DNA of 64,000 nt from Pectinophora gossypiella. Its lineage: Eukaryota > Arthropoda > Insecta > Lepidoptera > Gelechiidae. Both the position numbers and the translations under genes were made by a program. This document shows positions 19,284-29,924 of this stretch, in pieces; positions within the stretch are counted from its first letter, which is position 1; every line of letters starts with the position of its first letter. Under the pieces are notes generated by a model. It had not been told where the DNA came from and did no database searches. It saw only the letters and a list, made by a program, of their open reading frames with translations. The DNA is taken from positions 6,268,624-6,332,623 of the forward strand of contig NC_065431.1 of NCBI RefSeq assembly GCF_024362695.1. The letters are read 5' to 3'.

Positions 19284-20790
19284 TGTAACGAAGCATTTCG
19301 GACCAACGAGCCTTGTAGCGACATCTAGTGGTTACTGACGTTAACAACGTAATTTTATGATAACACAGATGGCGCTGCAGGGTTATCGATGGGCCCGAAT
19401 ATTTTTGATTATTTTATTTTTTTTCAAAATTTGGTATATTTAATTATCTGCAACATTTATTGAAATTATATTATATTTTATTTAGGTTTCGGATCAAACA
19501 AGTCGATCGATTATTGTCGTTGATTCGGCGAATTTATGGTTTGGTAGATTTTTTCTAGTTTGGCAACTTTGTTCGTGGTTCTTGTGTCAGACTGACAGCT
19601 GGCTGAGCTGAGAGACAGGTTATGGAAAGTGGGGACGTCGCGAGAGCGCCGGAGACTCCACTGCCGTAACAATAATGTGGGCAAATTAAAAGCCACGATT
19701 TATCGGCGACATCAAGAGCCGATGTCTCCATTTATATAAATAACTTAACTGAGATGGTAAGTCCTCGCAATTCTTCGTGCATATTTTTGCACCAACTTTG
19801 TGATAACCTCGAGGTCCTTGTTTTCAGCAACATCACTGAAATCCCATCGCCTAAGGTCCAGTGGGTGGGTTTAGGTTTCATCCGAGCGATGCCCAACTAT
19901 CCCGGATGAACCTGTAAGTTATTTTCTTTGTTTTACACTCGTGAGTTGCATTGCCACGCTGTCAGCTGAACCACATGCTAATCATTGCCATTCCTTGTTG
20001 CAGATGGGGTTTTTGTTTTCTTTAAAGTTTTAACGTTTTAATTTTCGAACGTTTTGCAAGTTTTAATCTAAGAAGAAGTTTATGATTGGATCAGATGATT
20101 TCAACAATGATTTTGTGAATGAAGATTGCTACTGTTTTCTTCTGCGTTTGCAAGTTATTTCAAGCTTCATTTCGGCGGAGCTTGCCTTGGTTGTTTGCAC
20201 GTCGAAGCTTTCCTTTGTGCGGCGCGCATGTGGATGTGCCGTGCCTCTCCTTTTGTCAACACACCGGATAAGGCCCGGTGAAGGTCTGCGAGGTTGACCG
20301 GTGGACGTGCAGCCCGCCAGCTGCGTAACAGTTGGCCCGCTGCGCCGCCATCGTCCAGCACGCCCTGGCCTGAGCCGGCCTCAACTCATCACCTGTACGG
20401 TATTCCGGAACGCCTCAGGTAGGCCTGATAGTCGGAGGTCCTCGAGTAAGTGAGGTGCCTACAGGTGTACGGACAGTGTTTTGAAATATAGTGATATCCC
20501 ACGGTTGTTACGGAGTGACAATTAACCTGACGGACCAAAGCGCGACCTGTCTCCCTCCATAGGGTTTTTGACCTACCTATGGTTAATGAAATTTGTAGAT
20601 TTAAAAAATATACATTGTACAAATTCAAGGGGAGTTTTCTTTGTCTCATGCTCACCGGTCTATAACATCTAGCTGTGCCCTTCAGGTAAACACCACTTTA
20701 TAAATTTTCTGAAACATATCTGTAGTATCATAACACCGATTTCCTCTTTACACTACCTTCCTATAAGGTAGTTAAAAATCTAGTGTTTCA
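19284..20790 (+). repeat. 5' LTR
   Basis: Starts TGTAACGAAG, ends AGTGTTTCA. A TATA-like TTTATATAAATAA lies at 19731-19743, so U3 is probably the first 450 bases. Two intron-like segments follow (19757-19827 and 19914-20003). Small ORFs inside occur identically in both LTRs and look incidental. Confidence 0.95.
19731..19743 (+). promoter_or_regulatory. TATA-like element of the 5' LTR
   Basis: TTTATATAAATAA, 448 bp into the LTR. The identical element in the 3' LTR is at 27722-27734. It is the best TATA match in the LTR; transcription start not determined. Confidence 0.5.
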
Positions 20791-20791
20791 G

Positions 20792-20809
20792 TGGCGCCCT
20801 TCTTGGTGA
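20792..20809 (+). promoter_or_regulatory. Primer-binding site (minus-strand DNA start)
   Basis: TGGCGCCC begins one base after the LTR end, the place expected for annealing of a tRNA 3' end. The first eight bases equal the start of lysine-tRNA primer sites, but the following bases do not, so the primer tRNA is unassigned. The leader from 20810 to 21790 is AT-rich and holds no gene. Confidence 0.7.
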
Positions 20810-21790
20810 AATTGTCGCTCTGTACAACCATTTTAGAATATAAGTGGTGTTGGCATAAACTTTAAGAATAAATTTTGTGAAAACAGTGTATTTTTTAATT
20901 AAAAAGTGATGGGATTTTGTGTGAATTGTTTGTGTTTATGTTGCATCTTAAGTTAAGTTGTGTTTGTCTTAGTATAAGTAAAGTTATAGGCCTTCTATTG
21001 AGACCTAACTTAATCACTTATTTTGTTTTGTGTTTTATTATTTACAATAAGTTTAAACCCAATTTTATAACCTAAATGGTCTAGGGCTTATTGTCATTTT
21101 TAGTACTACATTTGTTTATACTTTTTTTTAACCTTGTTTATATAAATTACGGGTTAAAACCAATTTTGAACATTTTTTTGAAGCTTACTAGCAATTTTTT
21201 TTGAGTATTGAGCTTTTTGGTAAAAAATAATTTAGTAATAATAAAAAAAAACAATTTCACATTTAAAAACAATTATATATTACTTTCTAGTAAATTTTTT
21301 TTCATTTATAATAGGACATTGGTTTGCAATTAAAACTTTGTAACTTAGTTTCATCATCATCTTGACAGGTTGCCGCTGCTTGGCAAACATTTTGCTTATT
21401 TGTTTTTATAGAAATAATTATAGAACTGTCTTTCATCATCAACTTTATTGAGTATTCAGTAGTAAATTTCCTTTACCACCTTTACATAATATTGATTGAT
21501 AACATATTACAACTTGAAAATAAACATTTACTTAATATAAACATAACCTTCAACAAAATTTATTTAAAAACACTGTTGTTTCTTTTATTATTGTGAAAAT
21601 TAACTACAGGGATATAAAGAATTGATGTTGTGTGATAATTACACTTATTTGGTTTATATTTAATGAAAATTTAGTACATATTTTAGAAAATAAGTTTTGG
21701 AGGCAGACGGGTACATTTTGAAACATAAATTTACTTCAGTTTACTTCAAACCACTTTTCAATCTTGAAATTATAACTCTGAAACACAACC

Positions 21791-23098
21791 ATGGATATCC
21801 AAACTGTCTATTTACATTCACTGCTCCGTGATGAATTAATATATGAAGTAAGTATTCGTGCAGAAGCACCGGCTGATACTGTTCTCAATTTGAAGAAACA
21901 GCTTAGGGAGTTGATCACTGGTTTCTCTCCGGATGAAATAATGGACGATGAACGAAAACCACAGGCAGAATTCCCAATCATCACCGAAAAGCTGAAGGAG
22001 CTGCAGGCAAAACTTGATTTAGCAGTGAAGTCTAGGGAACGTCATCACCTTATGCGTGCTAGGGCTTTATATAATCATCTTCATCACCGTCTTGAGCGTG
22101 TAGTATGCACGGAGTCTGTCGATAGGGACATACAATTGAAGCTGAATAAAAATCTTATAGCTTGCGGTCACTCATTGGAGAAATTGTTGACAACAAAAAA
22201 CGTCATCGACTCGGAAGGGGAAAACCGGGTAAAAGGGACAGATGGTTCAGCGATTAATTTAATAAAGTGGAACATTAAATTCGACGGCTGTACGAGTCCA
22301 CATACGTTCTTGCAGTCAATAAGTGAACGCGCCTCAGCGTTCGGAGTTAGTGACAATGTACTTTTCAAGTCCGCCTTTTGTTTCTTTTCGGACCAAGGTC
22401 TTCTATGGTACAGAGGTGTTAAGGAGCAGGTTTCGTCTTGGCAGGAATTGAGTGAGCTTTTAGTCCAAGAATTCGCACCCGTTGATTTTGATTATCGTTT
22501 GCTGGGGGAGATTAGAGCTCGCACCCAAGGACAGGATGAACCAACACACATCTATTTTGCAGTCATGAACTGTATGTTTTCACAATTGAAACGACCACTT
22601 TCGGATAGTGACAAATTAGAAATTTTGACGCACAATATTAGGCCCGTTTTTAGAGAGCAGTTAGCATTGCACGACATAGCTACGATAGCTGAATTAAAAG
22701 AAAAATGCCGAAAAATAGAATCTGCGCGACAAATGACACAGCTCTTTGTCGAACCACCTAAGCAGTCTAGTTTGAACAATGACTTCGTGTACAAAGGCAA
22801 AACAAAACCTATTATGCCAGTCAGCGAATCCCCTGATGTTAGGGAAACCGAACAGGTTTCGGTAGTTCAGCCACCAATTCAGGCTCAAACTTTTAGGCAG
22901 CGACAACCGCCAAATAATGAAAAGCCTGGTAGTTATAGGACAAAATCTGCTGCTAACAAATCAGAATTTTGCAAAAGATGTAAAGTGTCTACTCACTCAA
23001 CCGCAAGGTGTAGGGACAAGACAGTCAAATGTTTTAAATGCGGTCATTTAGGGTTTACGGTAAGGTCGTGCCCAAAATGTAACAACCCAAAAAACTAG
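21791..23098 (+). CDS. gag: Gag protein of the LTR retrotransposon
   Basis: 435 aa, start ATG in context ACCATGG. The middle (roughly residues 165-320: FLQSISERASAFG, LLWYRGVKEQ, SWQELSELLVQEFAP) matches the retrotransposon Gag capsid domain; the N-terminal part is predicted helical with HHRLERV-like basic stretches. Two zinc knuckles end the protein. The first, from C394, is a complete CX2CX4HX4C. The second, from C414, reads CFKCGHLGFTVRSC, with phenylalanine at 422 where histidine is expected. Gag packages the RNA in cytoplasmic particles. The stop TAG at 23096 follows immediately after a slippery site, so a fraction of ribosomes should continue into pol. Confidence 0.93.
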   Translation: MDIQTVYLHSLLRDELIYEVSIRAEAPADTVLNLKKQLRELITGFSPDEIMDDERKPQAEFPIITEKLKELQAKLDLAVKSRERHHLMRARALYNHLHHRLERVVCTESVDRDIQLKLNKNLIACGHSLEKLLTTKNVIDSEGENRVKGTDGSAINLIKWNIKFDGCTSPHTFLQSISERASAFGVSDNVLFKSAFCFFSDQGLLWYRGVKEQVSSWQELSELLVQEFAPVDFDYRLLGEIRARTQGQDEPTHIYFAVMNCMFSQLKRPLSDSDKLEILTHNIRPVFREQLALHDIATIAELKEKCRKIESARQMTQLFVEPPKQSSLNNDFVYKGKTKPIMPVSESPDVRETEQVSVVQPPIQAQTFRQRQPPNNEKPGSYRTKSAANKSEFCKRCKVSTHSTARCRDKTVKCFKCGHLGFTVRSCPKCNNPKN

Positions 23099-26000
23099 GT
23101 TGCTCGGACAATAACGCCGATCCTCCATCGAAGGTCGAAGATGGGGATTGGAAACAATGGTTACAGGTAGTAACTAATTATTTTAAGCTTAACAACGTAG
23201 CTTCCGTTTTGTTCGAGCCCAATGATGATGACGTTCGACCATATTTAAAACTTAATGTCCTGGATTTGACAATTTATGGATTACTGGACTCAGGTGCAGC
23301 AATTTCAATTTTAGGAAATGGAGCACAAGAATATTTTAAATCATTAGGTTTTACAGTACAATCTGGCAAAAACATTAATGTTACTGTTGCGGATGGTTCC
23401 CAGTGTACCTCTACAGGATTTTTAATGTTGCCCATTACATTTAATGGTGTAACCAAAATATTGAAGTTTTATATAATACCCAGCATTAAGTTAAATGTTA
23501 TTTTAGGCGTAGACTTTTGGCGGGCATACAATTTAATGCCGAAAATTTTTGAAAGTGTTTCCTACATGAGAGGTCCACAAAAGTTTTTAGAAATGCCGGT
23601 CAACTCTATACAAGCTTATGACAGTCTTCCCAATGAACACAAGGAGTTAGCGGAGCTTATGATAACGAAATTTCATGACATTTCTTTTGAGCGCAAGGGT
23701 TTAGGTAGGACGCATCTTACACAGCACGTCATCGACACTGGGGTTGCGCCACCGGTCAAGTGTAGACCTTATCCCATGTCACCGGAAAAGCAGAAGGAAC
23801 TACATAAGGAGTTGGACAAGATGCTGGAGCTGGACGTTGTCGCCCCGAGCGAGAGTCCTTGGAACAATCCAGTCCTTATGGTTCCTAAAGCTGACGGTAC
23901 ATGGCGATTTTGTCTGGACTGCCGGAGGCTCAACTCTGTGACGAAAGGCGATGCTTATGCCATTCCCTACATACCCCAGATATTGGATAGCCTCAAGAAT
24001 GCCAAGTACATCAGTTCTGTGGATTTTAAATCGAGCTTTTGGCAAATTCCACTCGACCCTAGCTCACAGGAGAAGACTAGTTTCACAGTGCCTGGTAGGG
24101 GGTTGTTTAAATTTAAAGTTATGCCATTCGGTCTATGCGGAGCTCCTGCTCGCCAACAACGGCTCATGGACATGTTGTTTGGACATCCTTTCTGCAGTGA
24201 CGTAACTAAAGGCATGATATTCGTGTACATCGACGACATTATAGTAGTTGCAGAAGATCTAGAAACGCACATACTTCTTTTAAAACGGCTTCACGAAAGA
24301 ATACAGAGCGCCAATTTAACAATCAACTTTGAGAAGAGCAAATTCTTCCGCAGCTCTTTGAAATATCTGGGATATGTAGTGGATGAGTTTGGACTTAGGA
24401 CGGATCCCGATAAGGTTCGTGCTGTTCTGGAGTTCCCGGTACCCAAAAGTCCGAAAGAACTAAAAACCTTTTTAGGTGTTTGTTCTTGGTACCGTAGATT
24501 TATCAGGAATTTCTCCACCATTGCGGCACCCTTACACGCTCTTACCAGCTCAAAAACTAAATTTATCTGGAACCAGGATGCAGAAAACGCTTTTGTCACT
24601 TTAAAAAACAGTTTAGTTTCAGCTCCAATTTTAGCCTGCCCTGATTTTAGTAAACCATTTTCAGTTCACTGCGATGCATCGAATTTTGGCGTAGGAGGTG
24701 TGTTAGCGCAGAATATTGATGGCCATGACCGCCCTATCGCTTATATCAGCAGATCCCTTAACAAAAACGAACGTAACTATAGTGCTACCGAAAGGGAGGC
24801 GTTAGCAGTTGTGTACGCGGTTGAAAAATTTGAACCATATTTGGGTAGTAGACCATTCACCGTCGTAACAGATCACGCTTCGCTTAGGTGGTTCATGAAT
24901 TTAGAGAATCCTACGGGACGTTTAGCTCGTTGGGGTTGTAGGTTATCCCAATTTAATTTTACAATCGAGCATAGGAAAGGGAAGGATAATGTCGTCCCTG
25001 ATGCCCTCTCACGATTGCTGCATGTGGATGCCATCGATGCTCCAAATGCAGGAACCGGTGATGAGTGGTATGATAAGGTTTTCTCTGGTTGTACGGCTTA
25101 TCCCAAAAATTATCCCAATTATCGCGTCGAAAATGGTACTCTTCTACGATACAGCAAGGGTAAGTATGCCTTGACTCAGGAGTTTGATTGGAAGATTGTT
25201 GTGCCAAAGTCAAACCGTCTGCAGGTCATGTCCGAAAACCACGAACCACCGACCTCGGCACACCTCGGAGTGTTTAAAACGCACCGTAGGTTGTGTTTGA
25301 GGTATTTCTGGCCAGGAATGTACCGCGACGTGCTTGATTTTGTCAACAAATGTCGTATTTGTTCCGCTTATAAGCACAGGACCAAACTCACTCCTGGGAC
25401 CATGGGTCAGCCTAAGCAATGCTATAGGCCGTTTCAAGCTATATCCGTAGATTTGGTAGGACCTCTTCCACGATCACGTTCGGGTTACATGCACCTTTTA
25501 GTAGTAACATGCTGTTTTTCAAAGTACACCATGTTATTTCCACTTCGTCGAGCGACTAGTGCTGCAGTAGCTAAAAACTTTGAGAATTATGTGCTTCTAG
25601 CTCACGGGATTCCTGAAACCGTAATTACCGACAATGGGGTTCAATTCACGGGATCAGAATTCAGTGGCCTTCTCAAGAAGTACAATATTCCACGAGTTCA
25701 CTACGGGCCTAGGTACACGCCACAGATTAACATGGTGGAAAGGTACAACAAAACAGTCATGACAGCTGTTTCGTCTTATGTAGCTGACGACCATAGGACA
25801 TGGGATCTCCATTTATTTAAGGTGCAATTTGCATTAAATAGTGCGGTGAACGAAACCACTGGGTTTAGTCCATTCTTTTTAGTCCATGGCCGGGAACCAA
25901 TTATAAACGGTTCTTTTTATAAAAACGACGATAGGGAATATGACGTCTCTATGCCAAGGGACGAGTATGCGGGTGAATTTGGGGTCCTTCGGGATATTTT

Positions 26001-26274
26001 TCAAAAGGTTCGGGTTAATATCGAGAAGGCTCACGCGACGAACGCAAAGTACTACAACCTGCGACGCCGTAACGTCAATACTTTGCGCGAAGGGCAAGTA
26101 GTGTGGCGAAAAACGTACGTACAGAGTGACGCCGCTAATTTTAAAGCCTCGAAACTTGCCCCAAAATATGAGCAGTGCGTAATTAAAAAGGTTTTATCGC
26201 CCTTGGTGTACGATTTGGTATCATTTGGTGGCAAGAACTTAGGTTCTTGGCATATAAAAGATTTAAAAATTTAA
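23083..26274 (+). CDS. pol: Pol polyprotein of the LTR retrotransposon (protease, RT, RNase H, integrase)
   Basis: Open in the minus-one frame from 23083, overlapping the end of gag by 13 nt and without its own good ATG; about 1060 codons. Domains: aspartic protease with LLDSGAAISILG (DSG codons from 23287); reverse transcriptase with YIDD at 24226-24237; RNase H beginning FSVHCDASNFGVGG (about 24659); integrase zinc motif H25261, H25282, C25351, C25360; integrase core aspartates at 25450 and 25630 and glutamate at 25738, exactly DD35E; C-terminal GPY/F-like KLAPKYEQCVIKKV. No stop or frameshift interrupts it, and all catalytic residues checked are present. It makes, cuts and inserts the element's DNA. 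This copy looks functional. Confidence 0.95.
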   Translation, partial: QPKKLGCSDNNADPPSKVEDGDWKQWLQVVTNYFKLNNVASVLFEPNDDDVRPYLKLNVLDLTIYGLLDSGAAISILGNGAQEYFKSLGFTVQSGKNINVTVADGSQCTSTGFLMLPITFNGVTKILKFYIIPSIKLNVILGVDFWRAYNLMPKIFESVSYMRGPQKFLEMPVNSIQAYDSLPNEHKELAELMITKFHDISFERKGLGRTHLTQHVIDTGVAPPVKCRPYPMSPEKQKELHKELDKMLELDVVAPSESPWNNPVLMVPKADGTWRFCLDCRRLNSVTKGDAYAIPYIPQILDSLKNAKYISSVDFKSSFWQIPLDPSSQEKTSFTVPGRGLFKFKVMPFGLCGAPARQQRLMDMLFGHPFCSDVTKGMIFVYIDDIIVVAEDLETHILLLKRLHERIQSANLTINFEKSKFFRSSLKYLGYVVDEFGLRTDPDKVRAVLEFPVPKSPKELKTFLGVCSWYRRFIRNFSTIAAPLHALTSSKTKFIWNQDAENAFVTLKNSLVSAPILACPDFSKPFSVHCDASNFGVGGVLAQNIDGHDRPIAYISRSLNKNERNYSATEREALAVVYAVEKFEPYLGSRPFTVVTDHASLRWFMNLENPTGRLARWGCRLSQFNFTIEHRKGKDNVVPDALSRLLHVDAIDAPNAGTGDEWYDKVFSGCTAYPKNYPNYRVENGTLLRYSKGKYALTQEFDWKIVVPKSNRLQVMSENHEPPTSAHLGVFKTHRRLCLRYFWPGMYRDVLDFVNKCRICSAYKHRTKLTPGTMGQPKQCYRPFQAISVDLVGPLPRSRSGYMHLLVVTCCFSKYTMLFPLRRATSAAVAKNFENYVLLAHGIPETVITDNGVQFTGSEFSGLLKKYNIPRVHYGPRYTPQINMVERYNKTVMTAVSSYVADDHRTWDLHLFKVQFALNSAVNETTGFSPFFLVHGREPIINGSFYKNDDREYDVSMPRDEYAGEFGVLRDIFQKVRVNIEKAHATNAKYYNLRRRNVNTLREGQVVWRKTYVQSDAANFKASKLAPKYEQCVIKKVLSPLVYDLVSFGGKNLGSWHIKDLKI
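23089..23095 (+). promoter_or_regulatory. Minus-one ribosomal frameshift site A AAA AAC
   Basis: The heptamer A AAA AAC lies in the gag frame with both tRNA codons correctly phased, directly before the TAG stop at 23096-23098. Slipping one base back enters the pol frame, which is open from 23083. A possible 7-bp stem (23123-23129 with 23140-23146) starts 27 nt downstream, farther than is usual for a stimulator. Confidence 0.85.
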
Positions 26275-27260
26275 TTTCCAAATTGCCCTGTGTTCCCCTA
26301 GTCATATTTTTTAAAAAACATTTTCCGGTTTGGATCATTGTTATAGGCTCAATTTAAATTTACATTTATAAAGAAAGCTACAGATTTTTTCTTATTCATA
26401 ATTAGCTTTCAGAACATTTTGTTTTTAGAAATATAAAACTTTGGTGTGTTTACTTGTGTCGTAAGTGGCCTAGTAACAACCTTTTTATAACAAACACGTT
26501 TTTATGTAGTTAAAGACTATTAATTAAGTCTTTTGATTTTAAAATAACTACATTTAACATTAAATGATTTATGTTGTTTATGTTTAATGTTTTTTTTTTT
26601 TAGTGTGTTTATGGTGCGCTAATAAGGCCCATACACACTAGCGTCTGCAACGCAGCGTTTTTATGAACGCTCAACTTAGCGTTTCATATTTTTATGATTT
26701 TATGGGCGGTTATAGCCAACTATTTAATATAGTTTTTTACGTTGCTCGTGTCAACATTTTTTTTTAGGCATTATAGTAGCCATTTGTTAGGAATTAATTT
26801 TTAGATAGGGAACCTTATTAGGTTACTCTTTGTTTTTTTTTTCCCTTTTCGACGGAGCGGGTAGTGACTCCTTAAATAAGCCTCTAACAACTGTTGTTTT
26901 GTTTTTTTGTCTTTGTCTTTAGAATTGGGATATCGAGTGACACTATGAGAGTCGTCAGCTCAACAGGGTTATGAATGTGGGTAACACCCAGTGAAATGGA
27001 TACTGGGTGCTACTTTATGAAAGAAGTGAAAGGTGATCAATGAATGGTGAAGAATAACAGGTCGGGGTAATTGTTGTGCTTAGGGTTGTGCTGTTTAGAT
27101 GTTGGTGTTTGTGCTTCGTTACGTTTTTTTTATGAATTGTTTTGTCGTCTTGTTTTGTCGTCTCGTCTTTAGAGACAGTTTTTTAATTTAGACTGGTTGT
27201 GCGCTCCAGGCTCTATGGCTGAGGGCAGCCGTGTTTCTCACCCAGTTCGAAACCTCTCGT
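26275..27260 (+). other. 3' untranslated region of the retrotransposon
   Basis: No ORF of note and no envelope gene. AT-rich with T tracts near 26590, 26755 and 26835. Repeated TTTGTCGTC motifs near 27145-27165. Confidence 0.7.
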
Positions 27261-27274
27261 GGGTAGGGGGGTAT
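27261..27274 (+). promoter_or_regulatory. Polypurine tract (plus-strand DNA primer)
   Basis: GGGTAGGGGGGTAT directly abuts the 3' LTR, the position and base bias expected for the plus-strand priming site. Confidence 0.75.
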
Positions 27275-28781
27275 TGTAACGAAGCATTTCGGACCAACGA
27301 GCCTTGTAGCGACATCTAGTGGTTACTGACGTTAACAACGTAATTTTATGATAACACAGATGGCGCTGCAGGGTTATCGATGGGCCCGAATATTTTTGAT
27401 TATTTTATTTTTTTTCAAAATTTGGTATATTTAATTATCTGCAACATTTATTGAAATTATATTATATTTTATTTAGGTTTCGGATCAAACAAGTCGATCG
27501 ATTATTGTCGTTGATTCGGCGAATTTATGGTTTGGTAGATTTTTTCTAGTTTGGCAACTTTGTTCGTGGTTCTTGTGTCAGACTGACAGCTGGCTGAGCT
27601 GAGAGACAGGTTATGGAAAGTGGGGACGTCGCGAGAGCGCCGGAGACTCCACTGCCGTAACAATAATGTGGGCAAATTAAAAGCCACGATTTATCGGCGA
27701 CATCAAGAGCCGATGTCTCCATTTATATAAATAACTTAACTGAGATGGTAAGTCCTCGCAATTCTTCGTGCATATTTTTGCACCAACTTTGTGATAACCT
27801 CGAGGTCCTTGTTTTCAGCAACATCACTGAAATCCCATCGCCTAAGGTCCAGTGGGTGGGTTTAGGTTTCATCCGAGCGATGCCCAACTATCCCGGATGA
27901 ACCTGTAAGTTATTTTCTTTGTTTTACACTCGTGAGTTGCATTGCCACGCTGTCAGCTGAACCACATGCTAATCATTGCCATTCCTTGTTGCAGATGGGG
28001 TTTTTGTTTTCTTTAAAGTTTTAACGTTTTAATTTTCGAACGTTTTGCAAGTTTTAATCTAAGAAGAAGTTTATGATTGGATCAGATGATTTCAACAATG
28101 ATTTTGTGAATGAAGATTGCTACTGTTTTCTTCTGCGTTTGCAAGTTATTTCAAGCTTCATTTCGGCGGAGCTTGCCTTGGTTGTTTGCACGTCGAAGCT
28201 TTCCTTTGTGCGGCGCGCATGTGGATGTGCCGTGCCTCTCCTTTTGTCAACACACCGGATAAGGCCCGGTGAAGGTCTGCGAGGTTGACCGGTGGACGTG
28301 CAGCCCGCCAGCTGCGTAACAGTTGGCCCGCTGCGCCGCCATCGTCCAGCACGCCCTGGCCTGAGCCGGCCTCAACTCATCACCTGTACGGTATTCCGGA
28401 ACGCCTCAGGTAGGCCTGATAGTCGGAGGTCCTCGAGTAAGTGAGGTGCCTACAGGTGTACGGACAGTGTTTTGAAATATAGTGATATCCCACGGTTGTT
28501 ACGGAGTGACAATTAACCTGACGGACCAAAGCGCGACCTGTCTCCCTCCATAGGGTTTTTGACCTACCTATGGTTAATGAAATTTGTAGATTTAAAAAAT
28601 ATACATTGTACAAATTCAAGGGGAGTTTTCTTTGTCTCATGCTCACCGGTCTATAACATCTAGCTGTGCCCTTCAGGTAAACACCACTTTATAAATTTTC
28701 TGAAACATATCTGTAGTATCATAACACCGATTTCCTCTTTACACTACCTTCCTATAAGGTAGTTAAAAATCTAGTGTTTCA
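27275..28781 (+). repeat. 3' LTR
   Basis: 1507 bp, same start and end as the 5' LTR at a constant offset of 7991 bp. Side-by-side reading showed no substitution or indel. Confidence 0.95.
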
Positions 28782-29064
28782 AGTTACTCAGAAATACACA
28801 ATACATACTTACAACAATTTTCATTTAACCGTTTTTAACGGCAGTCGATTAGGAAATCCGCCATTTTGAAAACTTCAAAACTTGCTCGTTTCGGCGGGAA
28901 CACTCCCGTGCCCCCAGATTAAAAAAAATAAATAGATTATCAGTTGAATAAACTGTATTTATATTACATATTTGTGGGGTTTAATATTTGTCAATGCGCA
29001 CTTTCATGCGCAAATTGCAATATTGCTTTTTTTAGATGAATCGCATCGTGGCCACGTGAAGTCG

Positions 29065-29145
29065 TGAACAAGGTGAGAGCCCTCAACGCTCCTCGTTTGT
29101 CCGGCCAAGTATTTAATGCCATTTGCGGCAAATCGACAATAAGTC
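29065..29145 (+). repeat. Repeat family D, 3' fragment
   Basis: AAGGTGAGAGCCCTCAACGC to AATAAGTC. The stretch from 28786 to 29064 and that from 29146 to 29920 are AT-rich and hold no recognised gene; 29350-29430 has a GC-rich patch resembling one arm of element N. Confidence 0.65.
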
Positions 29146-29924
29146 TTTAAAAAAAGCCTTTTAGTCTTTTAATGTCCGTGCGTTATTAAAAAAAAACAAG
29201 TTATACATAATTTGTTAAAATAACGAACTTCCCAAAGTGACTGCGACCTTATATTATAAGACGTAGCACATTCTGAATACATAGTAAAACACACATACAT
29301 TCTTATATTTTCACATATTTCTAAATGTGTTGACAGTTTTGATTTAATTAAATGAGGTATGCGCCCGCGGCACGGGGTTCGAGTCGCACGACGCGCCGTG
29401 CGACATATATCGAGGGCTTCAACGAATAGTATACGACATTTGTGTAAGTAAATAGCATTTGCTGTGTTTATAGGTCAAAGTCCAAGAGCTGGTAAAAAGG
29501 TATACTAAATCCTTCGACTGGACTTTTATTTTCATATAGGTACTAAGTACTTCGGTTTTTAGGTAGGGCTTTTGCTTGTCATCAAAAATACGAAACACTT
29601 CCAAATTTTTGTGCAATAAAACACGAGTTTATTTAAATTTGAATTCGGAACATTAATATTAAAAATAAAAATACTTTTAACTAGTATTTAATATATTTCT
29701 GACAATCCTTCCAAATATAAAATTGCGAGGGGCTTATTACACCTACCTGTCCGACAGGCTAGATGCGTCAAGGTCGGTTACCATGGTTACTCCTCACCAA
29801 CTCGCTAGAGATTGTGGTTTCCATGGTTACGACCCGCCGATTTACTAATATTGCAAAAAGATTATAAGTTTAGTGATTATTTTAAAGATATGAATGCATG
29901 GGATTAACTGTCTGAGAACTGATA

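Larger units (their letters stand above)
19284..28781 (+). mobile_element. Complete Ty3/gypsy-type LTR retrotransposon
   Basis: 9498 bp, ends TG...CA, flanked by the 4-bp duplication AGTT at 19280-19283 and 28782-28785. Contents in order: 1507-bp 5' LTR, primer-binding site, about 1-kb leader, gag, minus-one frameshift, pol (protease, reverse transcriptase, RNase H, integrase), about 1-kb 3' region, polypurine tract and 3' LTR. The protease-RT-RNaseH-integrase order and the DD35E integrase place it in the Ty3/gypsy (Metaviridae) group. There is no envelope reading frame. The two LTRs have the same length and I found no difference between them, so the insertion is very recent and the copy may still be active. 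The clade within the group was not decided. Confidence 0.95.

Noticed and set aside
20082..20655. Small ORFs of 64-88 codons in the LTRs as genes
   Set aside because: They occur identically in both LTRs because the LTRs are identical; no motif, no codon evidence, and several overlap on opposite strands.
23123..23146. Hairpin as proven stimulator of the gag-pol frameshift
   Set aside because: The 7-bp stem starts 27 nt after the slippery site instead of the usual 5-9 nt; noted only as a possibility.
26275..27274. Envelope gene of the LTR retrotransposon
   Set aside because: No ORF of useful length and no signal peptide or transmembrane segment between pol and the 3' LTR.
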